Made by a program: the position numbers and the translations under genes
Part shown: piece by piece, positions 1-7,372 of the stretch
Layout: every line of letters begins with the position of its first letter
Position numbering within the stretch: the first letter of the stretch is position 1
Assembly: GCA_022722495.1 (NCBI GenBank)
Contig: JAIJLI010000036.1
Span: 1-11,350 of the forward strand
Length of the DNA stretch: 11,350 nt
Source of the DNA: Dialister sp.
GTDB taxonomy: Bacteria > Bacillota > Negativicutes > Veillonellales > Dialisteraceae
Direction of reading: 5' to 3'
The notes under the pieces: generated by a model
The model's input: only the letters and a program-made list of their open reading frames with translations
Told to the model about the DNA's origin: nothing
Database searches by the model: none

Positions 1-572
1 TGGGGGATCAGCAGGGGCTTCTCGATGCCATCAATGGCAATCCTCTCCCCGCATCGTACCAGATGTCTTTCCAGACGCCGGAGCAACTGAAAACAGCGGC
101 GGAAGTTGTCGCCAAGTATCAGGGTATCGAAACTGTCCAGTACGGGAAGGATATCATTGAACAGCTCTATAAAGTAGCACAGGTCATCCGTCTCTCGGGG
201 ATCGTACTCATCATCTTCCTCGCCGGTGCCGAGCTCTTTATCATTTCCAATACCATCCGCCTTACGGTTTTTGCCAGAAGAAGAGAGATCCAGATTATGA
301 AGTACGTCGGTGCTTCCAATGGATTCATTCGCTGGCCTTTCCTTTTCGAAGGCATGGTCATCGGTTTTCTGGGATCCGGATTTGCTTCGCTCATCCTGTG
401 GGAAGGCTATAAAATGGTCGTCTCTGAAATGGCAGCGGCGGGTCTTGTCTTCATCCCGATGATTCCGCTTTGGCCTTTTATGGGATATACCACGCTCATT
501 ATTTTGGCGGCAGGCATTGTGATCGGTGTCATGGGGAGTGCCATTTCGCTCCGTAAGTATATGAAGGTGTAA
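1..572 (+). CDS. ftsX: Cell division ABC transporter permease FtsX, C-terminal part (5' end outside window)
   Basis: FtsX is the membrane subunit of FtsEX, an ABC-type complex at the division septum that uses ATP hydrolysis by FtsE to activate peptidoglycan hydrolases. The reading frame is open from the first complete codon at position 3, so the gene enters from the left; about 189 residues are visible. The first residues resemble the end of the FtsX extracellular domain (NPLPASYQM). Three hydrophobic segments follow, around nt 180-255, 335-405 and 450-550, matching TM2-TM4 of the four-helix FtsX fold. The cytoplasmic loop after TM2 carries the typical NTIRLTVFARRREIQIMK and KYVGAS stretch. 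The ATG at 63 is internal and not the real start. The gene ends with TAA 2 bp before the next ATG, so it is operonic with the M23 hydrolase, its likely activation target. Known for the family: FtsEX works with EnvC, PcsB or CwlO. Inferred: ftsE lies just upstream of the window. Confidence 0.93.
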   Translation, partial: GDQQGLLDAINGNPLPASYQMSFQTPEQLKTAAEVVAKYQGIETVQYGKDIIEQLYKVAQVIRLSGIVLIIFLAGAELFIISNTIRLTVFARRREIQIMKYVGASNGFIRWPFLFEGMVIGFLGSGFASLILWEGYKMVVSEMAAAGLVFIPMIPLWPFMGYTTLIILAAGIVIGVMGSAISLRKYMKV

Positions 573-574
573 TC

Positions 575-1741
575 ATGAAAACACATCAGAAGATACTTTC
601 GGCGGCGATCGCCTCTCTGCTGCTGGCAGGGGCGGCAGTTCCCTCCATTGCGGACGATCTGGATGATGAGCTGCAGGATATTCAGGGGCAGATCGATGAG
701 TCGCGTTCTTCGCAGGAAAGCTGGCAGCAGGTCATCGAAGATGTTGCTGTCAAGCTGAAAGCCATTCAGGCAGATCTTGATACGGCGAATGCCCGTCTGA
801 AGAGCATTCAGGACGAGCAGGCGAAAGTGAATGCGGAGATCCGACAGACGGAGGAAGAGATCCGCAAAGCGCAGGCTTATCTGGAGCAGCGCCAAAAGGT
901 ACTGAATCTCCGTGTGCGTTCGATTTATAAATTCGGACAGCTGAATTATCTGGAAGTCATCATGGGGGCGAAAAGTTTCAGCGATTTTGCGAATCGACTG
1001 GAACTTTTGAAACGCATCATCCAGTCTGACTACAGCCTGATTTTGGAAATTCAGGATCAGAAGTCGAAAATCGAAGCGAAGAAAGCCGAATTGGAGCAGG
1101 ATCGGGCACGGCTCGATGCATTGGCAGAAGAAGCGAAGAAGGTACAGGCCGAGGTCGCGAAGAAGAAAGCCGAGCAGCAGAGAGTCTTGGATCATGCGAA
1201 AGCCAATAAAGCGGCGGCGGCGCAGATGGAGCAGGATCTCATTGCCCGTTCGAATGCGGTCAAAGACCTCATTCAGGAGCGCATCCGTCAGGCAGAAGCC
1301 GCAAGGCAGGCGCAGCAGGAAGAAAGCGGCGGCAGTGATGATAACTATGTGCAGGGAACGGGTCAGCTTTCCTGGCCATGTAGCGGTGTCATCACGTCTC
1401 CCTACGGATATCGTACCCATCCGATTTTCGGTCGTACCATCTATCACTCGGGGATAGATATCGGTGTCGACTATGGTACGCCGATCCATGCAGCGGATAG
1501 CGGGACGGTCATTTACTCCGGCTGGATCAGCGGCTACGGCAATGCTGTCATCATTGACCATGGCGGCGGTATGCAGACGCTGTATGGGCACAACCAGTCC
1601 CTCAATGTATCGGAAGGGCAGTCCGTGTCGAAAGGGGCAGTCATTGCCTTTGCCGGCTCGACCGGAAACTCGACGGGGCCGCACTGCCATTTCGAAGTGG
1701 AAATCAATGGGCAGGCTGTCGATCCTATGGGATATTTATGA
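575..1741 (+). CDS. Secreted coiled-coil M23 (LytM) peptidoglycan hydrolase, PcsB/CwlO/EnvC-like
   Basis: Probable cell-wall endopeptidase or hydrolase activator acting outside the cytoplasmic membrane under FtsEX control. Residues 1-26 form a Sec signal peptide (basic start, hydrophobic core SLLLAGAAV, cleavage probably after PSIA). Residues about 28-108 and 150-250 are Glu/Lys/Gln/Ala-rich coiled coil. They are split by a hinge around 110-150 containing SIYKFGQLNYLEVIMGAKSF, the layout of the FtsX-docking domain of EnvC and PcsB-like proteins. A short Gly/Ser/Asp linker leads to the M23 domain, about 263-388. The domain starts with SPYGYRTHPIF and keeps the zinc and catalytic residues: H291 and D295 (HSGID), H339 (YGH), H370 and H372 (HCH). 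It therefore looks enzymatically competent, unlike E. coli EnvC, whose LytM domain is degenerate. The start lies 2 bp after ftsX. The end overlaps the next start by 4 bp (ATGA), implying translational coupling. EnvC-like is a family label only; cleavage specificity cannot be read from sequence. Confidence 0.92.
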   Translation: MKTHQKILSAAIASLLLAGAAVPSIADDLDDELQDIQGQIDESRSSQESWQQVIEDVAVKLKAIQADLDTANARLKSIQDEQAKVNAEIRQTEEEIRKAQAYLEQRQKVLNLRVRSIYKFGQLNYLEVIMGAKSFSDFANRLELLKRIIQSDYSLILEIQDQKSKIEAKKAELEQDRARLDALAEEAKKVQAEVAKKKAEQQRVLDHAKANKAAAAQMEQDLIARSNAVKDLIQERIRQAEAARQAQQEESGGSDDNYVQGTGQLSWPCSGVITSPYGYRTHPIFGRTIYHSGIDIGVDYGTPIHAADSGTVIYSGWISGYGNAVIIDHGGGMQTLYGHNQSLNVSEGQSVSKGAVIAFAGSTGNSTGPHCHFEVEINGQAVDPMGYL

Positions 1742-2895
1742 TGAAAAAACAAATTTGGCACTATTTCAAAAACTATGCCCCCGGCTTTGCGCTGGGAGTG
1801 GTATGTACCGCATCTTTGGCTGGAGGTGCGGTATTCCGCTTTACGGATGATCCGAAGGCGCTCTTTACATTTCTGCTGGATTTTCAGGAAATCAAGCAGA
1901 ACTACTTCCGTCCGATAGAGGATAAGACGCTCTTTGCCGGGGCATCGCAGGGGATGTTTTCTTCTGTCGGTGATCCTTATACCATGGTACTTTCCGGAGA
2001 TGCGTATGAGTCTTTCATGCAGAGTGCTACGGGAGAATATGGCGGGATCGGCGTCGTCATGGGGCAGGGAGAGAACACAAGGCCTGTCATTTTGAAGGTT
2101 TTCGACCATGGATCGGCGCATGAGGCGGGGCTTGCCGCTGGAGATGTGCTTCTTTCCATCGATGGGAAAGAAACGGATGCGCTCGGACTTACGGGGACGG
2201 CATCGGCTGTCCGCGGAGAAAAAGGAACGACGGTAGTAATCGATGTCGAACGGAATGGCGAAGCGATGCATTTTACCGTGGAGCGGTCAGAGATTTCCAT
2301 GCCGACGGTGCAGAGTGCTATGGCCAGTGACGATATTGGCTACATTCATATTTTCTCCTTCGGGAAGCACACCGCGGATGATTTCCGTGACCAGCTTACT
2401 TCTTTGAAGATCGCTGGAGCGAGAAAGCTCATCATTGACGTCCGCATGAATCCGGGCGGGATGATTCATGCAGTGATTGATGTGGCAAATCAGATACTCA
2501 CCAAAGGAACGATCGTGAGCTATCACACCAAGAATGGCGAGTCAGAGTCCTATGATATCGAGGGAATCGAGAATCCTTTGCCGATGGCTGTCCTGATCGA
2601 TAAGAATAGCGCGAGTGCCTCTGAAATCTTGGCCGGTGCGATCCAGGATAAACAGGAAGGAACCATCATTGGGGAAAATTCCTATGGCAAAGGGACTGTG
2701 CAGGCGGTCTTTGATACAGGGGAGCAGAAGGCACTCAAGATCTCTATCGCAGAGTATCGGACGCCTTCGGGGAAGACGATCGACAAGGTGGGGATCCATC
2801 CTGATGTGGAAGTCACGCAGACAGGATTTCCTTTCGATCCATCCACCGACTCTGTCTATCAGAGGGCGATCGACGTGCTGTCCGTCGGAAGCTGA
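1738..2895 (+). CDS. S41 carboxy-terminal processing protease (CtpA/CtpB-like) with PDZ domain
   Basis: Serine protease of the C-terminal processing family, anchored outside the membrane, which trims or degrades envelope proteins. One hydrophobic segment, residues about 12-35, acts as signal anchor. A helical N-terminal region follows, including the family pattern GMFSSVGDPYTMVLSG. The PDZ domain spans about 92-175 (GEYGGIGVVM at its start, GLAAGDVLLSIDGKE inside). The S41 core is about 185-370. The catalytic residues are placed as in CtpB and D1 protease: S293 in NSASASEI, K318 in SYGKGTVQ (25 residues later) and Q322 four residues after that. The length of 385 residues is normal. The ATG at 1738 overlaps the stop of the M23 gene (ATGA); a second ATG directly follows at 1741, so the exact start is uncertain by one codon. 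Its place after ftsX and an M23 hydrolase suggests it processes wall hydrolases or their partners, by analogy with Prc and CtpA systems that degrade M23-type enzymes. That role is inferred. Confidence 0.93.
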   Translation: MMKKQIWHYFKNYAPGFALGVVCTASLAGGAVFRFTDDPKALFTFLLDFQEIKQNYFRPIEDKTLFAGASQGMFSSVGDPYTMVLSGDAYESFMQSATGEYGGIGVVMGQGENTRPVILKVFDHGSAHEAGLAAGDVLLSIDGKETDALGLTGTASAVRGEKGTTVVIDVERNGEAMHFTVERSEISMPTVQSAMASDDIGYIHIFSFGKHTADDFRDQLTSLKIAGARKLIIDVRMNPGGMIHAVIDVANQILTKGTIVSYHTKNGESESYDIEGIENPLPMAVLIDKNSASASEILAGAIQDKQEGTIIGENSYGKGTVQAVFDTGEQKALKISIAEYRTPSGKTIDKVGIHPDVEVTQTGFPFDPSTDSVYQRAIDVLSVGS

Positions 2896-2981
2896 CGGGT
2901 TTCCTTAGGGCATCGCTCCCGGGGAGGGCGTGAGGCCTCTGCTGTCGGGCATTTATTTTTTATAACGAATGAGGGATAGGC

Positions 2982-3347
2982 ATGGATACGATCAAACTGA
3001 CTCGCATGGCCTTTTTCGGCTATCACGGTGATGAACCGGAGGAGACGAAATTGGGACAGCGTTTTTACATTGATGTAGAGCTTCATCTTGATTTATCCAA
3101 GGTCGGGGAGACGGACTGTCTCGAAGACTCTGTGAATTATGTAGCGGTGTACCAGATGGTGAAAGAACGGGCAGAGGGCGGCCCTTACAAGCTGCTGGAA
3201 CGCCTCGCCGGCGTAATCAATGCAGATGTTCTCGCTGATTTTCCGCTGGTGGATGAGATAACAACCACGGTACACAAGCCGGGTTCCCCCATTCCAGGGA
3301 TTCTGGACGATGTATCAGTGACACTGACCAAAAAGAGAGAAAAATGA
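2982..3347 (+). CDS. folB: Dihydroneopterin aldolase
   Basis: Cytoplasmic enzyme of tetrahydrofolate synthesis. It converts 7,8-dihydroneopterin to 6-hydroxymethyl-7,8-dihydropterin and glycolaldehyde, feeding FolK, the next gene. The 121-residue length is typical. The N-terminal pattern FFGYHGDEPEE followed by GQRFYIDVELHLDL is the family signature. Residues matching the pterin-binding and catalytic positions of the S. aureus enzyme are E21, Y53 (VNYVAVY), E73 (LLERLA) and K99 (HKPGSPIPG). The start is supported by a GAGGG ribosome site at 2971-2975, 6 bp upstream. An 86-bp gap separates it from the S41 protease gene. I see no convincing terminator in that gap, so read-through from the upstream operon is possible. 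The stop overlaps the folK start by 4 bp. No folP or folE lies next to it here, so the rest of the pathway must be encoded elsewhere. Confidence 0.95.
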   Translation: MDTIKLTRMAFFGYHGDEPEETKLGQRFYIDVELHLDLSKVGETDCLEDSVNYVAVYQMVKERAEGGPYKLLERLAGVINADVLADFPLVDEITTTVHKPGSPIPGILDDVSVTLTKKREK

Positions 3348-3847
3348 ATCAAACATATATTATTTCCCTTGGATCCAACCAAGGGAATTCGCTGGCTATT
3401 CTCCGGCAGGCGGCTCAAGTGCTCGAGGCGGCAGAGGGCCTTCATATCGAGAAGAAGTCTGCCATCTATGAGACGCTGCCTTGGGGCAAAACCGACCAGC
3501 CCGTCTTTCTGAATGCTGTCATGGAGATCAGCTGGGAAGGGCCTGCCGAAGATTTGATGGCGCTTTTGCTGTCTGTCGAGAAACAGTTCGGACGCACCCG
3601 AGACGTGCATTGGGGGCCGAGAACGCTGGATCTGGATTTGATTTACAGTGACGGCATCCAGAGTGATACCCCATTTCTTCATTTGCCGCATCCCTATTTC
3701 TGGGAGCGGCCTTTTGTGCTGGTCCCGATGGCGGATGTCTGCCCGGATTTCATGTATCAGGGGACATCCATCCTATCTCGCATTCGGACACTTCATGGAG
3801 AGAAAGAGGTCAAGCGGACAGCGCATGGCTGGGAGGGAGAAGAATGA
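3344..3847 (+). CDS. folK: 2-amino-4-hydroxy-6-hydroxymethyldihydropteridine pyrophosphokinase (HPPK)
   Basis: Transfers pyrophosphate from ATP to 6-hydroxymethyl-7,8-dihydropterin, the step after FolB and before dihydropteroate synthase, in the cytoplasm. The 167-residue length is usual. The start ISLGSNQGN matches the family N-terminus. The HPPK signature is HWGPRTLDLDLIYSD, in which D96 and D98 match the two magnesium-binding aspartates of the E. coli enzyme. The following LPHPYFWERPFVLVPM, with H115 and R122, is also typical. It is joined to folB by an ATGA overlap (3344-3347) and to mfd by another ATGA overlap (3844-3847). Translation is therefore probably coupled along folB-folK-mfd. 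The Shine-Dalgarno for folK itself is weak (GAGAG in a purine run), which fits reliance on coupling. Confidence 0.96.
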   Translation: MNQTYIISLGSNQGNSLAILRQAAQVLEAAEGLHIEKKSAIYETLPWGKTDQPVFLNAVMEISWEGPAEDLMALLLSVEKQFGRTRDVHWGPRTLDLDLIYSDGIQSDTPFLHLPHPYFWERPFVLVPMADVCPDFMYQGTSILSRIRTLHGEKEVKRTAHGWEGEE

Positions 3848-6800
3848 CTGAAAAGATCCCGATGATCGCAGATGTGCGTGCGGCGGCAGCTGCGGCAGCG
3901 CTTCCTTCTTTTGTGATGGATACCGTGATGGGGCCGCAGCTTGCGAAAGAGTGCGCGGCGAGACTGTCTCATTTCTGGGAGATGAATCCTGCTTCTTCTC
4001 CGACGGTCCTGACGGGGATCACAAGTTCGCAGAAGGCACTGGCGCTCTCGGCGGCCATGCAGTCTTTCGGGACGGCCATCGTCGTCGTGCCCGAGCAGAA
4101 GGATATTTTCCGCTGGGAAGAAGACCTTGCTTTCTTCCTGCCGGAGACGTCTATTTATTCCTTTCCACTCGTCGAAGAGACTGGCTTTCATGTGACATTC
4201 TCCAGTACGGAGCGGTTGCGTGACCGGATGCGGACGTTGGGAGCCATGCTGACAGGAAGACAGGGCATTATCCTAGCTACAGCCGTGGAAGCGGCACAGA
4301 AGGTGGTCAGCCCATCGCAGCTGGAGGAGAGTGCATTTCAGGTTTCTAGCGGAGAGGAAATTGGATGGGACGATTTGCAGGAGAAACTGACGTCTGCCGG
4401 CTATGAACGGGTGGATCAGGTCGAGCGCTGCGGTCATTTTGCGGTGCGCGGTGATATCATCGACATTTTCCCTATCAATGAAGAGCATCCCGTCCGCATC
4501 GAGCTTTTCGATGACGAGGTCGACAGCGTGCGGCTTTTTGACGAAGATACGCAGCGCTCGATCGAAGACAGAAAGTCGCAGGTTTTCTTGCCACTTGACG
4601 GTAAGGGCGTGGGAGAGGCGCTTGTCTTCTCATACCTTTCGAAGGCGCTTGTCTTTTATGATGAACCGCAGCGGTGCGAAGAATCGCTGAAACGATACTT
4701 CAAGGAGGATGCCGCGCATAAAAAGGCGGCGCTATCCTGGAAAGATGTCATTGGACAGGCGCGCAAGGCGAAGAATAAGGAAATCGTATGCACCCTGCTC
4801 AAGCGAAAACTGACAGGCTTTGATACGGAGCGGGATGTGTCATGGCAAGGTCACACCATGACGAATTATCAGCGGCAGATCCCTATCTTCATGGAGGATC
4901 TTAAAAATCTGCTCGCAAAGGGATGGAAAGTCCTCTCTCTCGCACCCCGTCCCTCGGAGGAAAGGGAGCTTTCTGCCCTGTTTTCTGATTTCCATATCCC
5001 GCAGAGCCGCGCGCTGGAAGCGGGGAAAGTCACGCTGATCCATGGGCTTCTTTCGGAAGGCTTTGAACTCACCGATGATTCACTGGCTGTCATCACAGCG
5101 GGAGATGTCCTGGGGAAGCAGAAGGTGCGCCGCGTGCGTTCTGGCCCGAAGGGGAAGCAGATCCGCTATTTTTCAGATCTGAATCCCGGCGACTATGTCG
5201 TGCAGGCCACGCATGGTATCGGTAAGTACCTCGGGATCCGTACCATCGAGCTTTCCGGCATTCATAGGGATTATATCACGATCCAGTATGCGGGAAATGA
5301 CAAGCTCTATCTTCCTGTCGAAAAGATCTCTTCGCTGGAAAAATATATCGGCCCGGAAGGGGAAACGCCGAAGCTCCATGACATGGGAAGCAATGCATGG
5401 ACGAAGGTGCGGGCGAAAGCGAAAAAGTCCATCGAGGAACTGGCAGAAAAGCTGCTTGACGTCTATGCAAAGCGTGAGATCACGCAGGGGATCGCTTTTG
5501 CTCCGGATACGGCCGAGCAGCGCGAATTCGAAGACACATTCCCCTATGTAGAAACGACAGATCAGCTGTTGGCGATCGACGCCATCAAAAAGGCGATGGA
5601 AAAACCGATGCCGATGGATATGCTCCTATGCGGAGATGTGGGCTTTGGCAAGACGGAAGTCGCGATGCGTGCGGTCTTCAAATGCATCATGTCCGGCTAT
5701 CAGGCTTTCGTCCTTTGTCCGACGACGGTCCTCGCGGAGCAGCATTACAAGAATTTCAAGGAACGGATGGAAAACTTTGGTGTCCGTCTGGCAGTACTGA
5801 ACCGTTTCACGATAGCCAAGGAAAAGAACCGCATCTATCAGGAGATGGAAAGCGGCACGCTGGATGTGGTCATCGGTACCCATGCGGTCTTGAATAAGAA
5901 GGTGCATCCAAAGAAGCTCGGGCTTCTCGTCGTCGATGAAGAGCAGCGCTTCGGTGTCGTGCAGAAGGAGAAGTGGAAATCTCTGGCATCCGGCATCGAT
6001 GTCTTGACATTGTCTGCGACACCGATCCCCCGCACCCTTCACATGAGTCTCACCGGTGTCCGTGATATGGTGACGATCACGACGCCGCCATCGAATCGCC
6101 ATGCGATCCAGACGTATGTGACGGAGTACGATGACTCTATCGTCAAAGATGCCATTCTTCGTGAAAAAGAGCGAGGCGGGCAGACGTTCTTCGTATACAA
6201 CCGCATCGAAACAATCGGCGCGATGGAAGATCATTTGCGAAGCATTCTTCCCGAAGATGTGACCATCGGCATCGCCTACGGGCGCATGGAAGGACGGCAG
6301 CTCGAAAAGGTCATGCTCGATTTCTATCAGGGAAAGTATGACGTCCTCCTCTGCACGACGCTCATCGAGAATGGACTCGACCAGCCGAATGCGAACACCA
6401 TGCTTGTCTATGACGCTGACCGTCTGGGGCTTTCACAGATCTATCAGATGCGCGGGCGTGTCGGACGTTCAGAGAAGATCGCCCGAGCGTGGTTCTTCTA
6501 CCGGCGGGGGAAAGTGCTTTCCGAAGTGGCAGAAAAAAGACTGGATACGATCCGTGAATTCACCGAGCTTGGAAGCGGCTTCAAAGTCGCCATGCGGGAT
6601 CTGGAGATCCGCGGTGCCGGAAATCTTCTCGGGAGAGAGCAGCATGGTAATATCGCCAGCATCGGCTTTGCGGCCTACTGTTCCATGCTCGAAGAAGCGG
6701 TGGAGCGACTGCGTGCACTCCGTGAGAACCGGCCCGTCCCGAAGAAGCTGCCAAATACCACTATCGAGTTCCGTCAGGATGCGTATCTTGACAGCGGATA

Positions 6801-7206
6801 TATCGCCAATCAGGAACAGAAGATGGAGATCTATCGACGTCTGGCTGCGATCGAAGATGAGAAAACACTCACCGATCTCATTGATGAGGTGATCGATCGC
6901 TTCGGTACGCCAAGCCAGCCGGCGGAGAAACTCTTCCGTATCTCGGAGATCCGTGTGAAAGCACGTCATCTGGGGATCGGAAGTATTCTCGATGAAGGGG
7001 ACAGCCTCCTTGTCACATGGGCGGATGAAAGCTTCATGCATGGCTGGGATCCGATGAAGCTGCCGAAGACATGGCTCCCGTATCTGAAATTCCTTCCGGG
7101 ATCTCCGGCCAAGCTCCGTATCCATAAGGCACTTATCAAAGGGACAATGACAGACTGGATGGCTGACTTCATGGATGAGCTGAAAAGGGAAACAGGGAAA
7201 CAATGA
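3844..7206 (+). CDS. mfd: Transcription-repair coupling factor Mfd
   Basis: ATP-dependent DNA translocase that removes RNA polymerase stalled at DNA lesions and recruits UvrA for nucleotide excision repair. At 1120 residues it is close to the E. coli length of 1148. The N-terminal UvrB-like module (about 1-350) contains GHFAVRGDIIDIFPI but no proper Walker A, as expected for Mfd. The RNA polymerase interaction domain is about 445-510 (GDYVVQATHGIGKYLG, then QYAGNDKLYLPVEKIS). The RecG-like translocase has Walker A G597-T604 (GDVGFGKT), DEEQ box 698-701 (DEEQRFGV) and motif III LSATPIPRTLHMSL. Motif VI, QMRGRVGRSE, lies in the second RecA lobe. The TRG region has RGAGNLLGREQHG at 923-935. The C-terminal D7 autoinhibitory domain is about 990-1120. 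The start at 3844 has a strong GGAGG just upstream within folK and overlaps the folK stop. Pairing with folate genes rather than the common pth-mfd order is slightly unusual. No frameshift or missing motif is seen. Confidence 0.98.
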   Translation: MTEKIPMIADVRAAAAAAALPSFVMDTVMGPQLAKECAARLSHFWEMNPASSPTVLTGITSSQKALALSAAMQSFGTAIVVVPEQKDIFRWEEDLAFFLPETSIYSFPLVEETGFHVTFSSTERLRDRMRTLGAMLTGRQGIILATAVEAAQKVVSPSQLEESAFQVSSGEEIGWDDLQEKLTSAGYERVDQVERCGHFAVRGDIIDIFPINEEHPVRIELFDDEVDSVRLFDEDTQRSIEDRKSQVFLPLDGKGVGEALVFSYLSKALVFYDEPQRCEESLKRYFKEDAAHKKAALSWKDVIGQARKAKNKEIVCTLLKRKLTGFDTERDVSWQGHTMTNYQRQIPIFMEDLKNLLAKGWKVLSLAPRPSEERELSALFSDFHIPQSRALEAGKVTLIHGLLSEGFELTDDSLAVITAGDVLGKQKVRRVRSGPKGKQIRYFSDLNPGDYVVQATHGIGKYLGIRTIELSGIHRDYITIQYAGNDKLYLPVEKISSLEKYIGPEGETPKLHDMGSNAWTKVRAKAKKSIEELAEKLLDVYAKREITQGIAFAPDTAEQREFEDTFPYVETTDQLLAIDAIKKAMEKPMPMDMLLCGDVGFGKTEVAMRAVFKCIMSGYQAFVLCPTTVLAEQHYKNFKERMENFGVRLAVLNRFTIAKEKNRIYQEMESGTLDVVIGTHAVLNKKVHPKKLGLLVVDEEQRFGVVQKEKWKSLASGIDVLTLSATPIPRTLHMSLTGVRDMVTITTPPSNRHAIQTYVTEYDDSIVKDAILREKERGGQTFFVYNRIETIGAMEDHLRSILPEDVTIGIAYGRMEGRQLEKVMLDFYQGKYDVLLCTTLIENGLDQPNANTMLVYDADRLGLSQIYQMRGRVGRSEKIARAWFFYRRGKVLSEVAEKRLDTIREFTELGSGFKVAMRDLEIRGAGNLLGREQHGNIASIGFAAYCSMLEEAVERLRALRENRPVPKKLPNTTIEFRQDAYLDSGYIANQEQKMEIYRRLAAIEDEKTLTDLIDEVIDRFGTPSQPAEKLFRISEIRVKARHLGIGSILDEGDSLLVTWADESFMHGWDPMKLPKTWLPYLKFLPGSPAKLRIHKALIKGTMTDWMADFMDELKRETGKQ

Positions 7207-7281
7207 CCATGACCGGATCTGTTTTTCCGCTGTCTTTCACACCGCTTTCTCACGGAATACATTCCATGAAACGAATTGACC

Positions 7282-7310
7282 TTTACAATTTCGCTTAAAT
7301 CTGATATGAC
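7282..7310 (+). promoter_or_regulatory. Candidate sigma-A-type promoter for the flippase gene
   Basis: TTTACA at 7282-7287 (5 of 6 to the -35 consensus) is followed by a 17-bp spacer and TATGAC at 7305-7310 (4 of 6 to the -10). A TG dinucleotide one base before the -10 gives an extended -10 (TGaTATGAC). Transcription would begin near 7317, leaving a leader of about 55 nt. An alternative -35-like TTGACC lies at 7276-7281 but has no good -10 at proper distance. TATAGT at 7313-7318 is an alternative -10 with a poor -35. The -10 lies inside the outer arm of the inverted repeat described below. Confidence 0.45.
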
Positions 7311-7354
7311 TATATAGTAACGCCTGCGAGAGTCGATCTCGCAGGGAGTCATAT
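7304..7354. repeat. Nested inverted repeats upstream of the flippase gene
   Basis: Three exact dyads crowd this stretch. The inner one pairs CCTGCGAGA (7323-7331) with TCTCGCAGG (7337-7345): 9 bp around a 5-nt loop GTCGA. The outer one pairs ATATGACT (7304-7311) with AGTCATAT (7347-7354), 8 bp. The right arms are nearly adjacent (1 nt apart), while the left arms are separated by 11 nt. A third, ACTATATAGT (7309-7318), is a self-complementary 10-mer. No T-run follows the inner hairpin, so it is not a standard intrinsic terminator. It could be an operator, a 5'-leader hairpin of the flippase mRNA, or a fold in mfd read-through RNA. The dyads are seen directly; the function is unknown. Confidence 0.8.
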
Positions 7355-7372
7355 GTTGCAAAAAGGTGAAAC

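Noticed and set aside
407..1690. Open frame of 427 codons on the - strand across ftsX and the M23 gene.
   Set aside because: Shadow of well-supported + strand genes with signal peptide and catalytic motifs; its own translation has no coherent domain.
2896..2981. Possible promoter (TATAAC at 2961-2966) or terminator in the gap before folB.
   Set aside because: There is no -35 at proper distance, and a start near 2973 would fall on the ribosome site. The GC-rich stretch before the T-rich run forms only short, interrupted stems.
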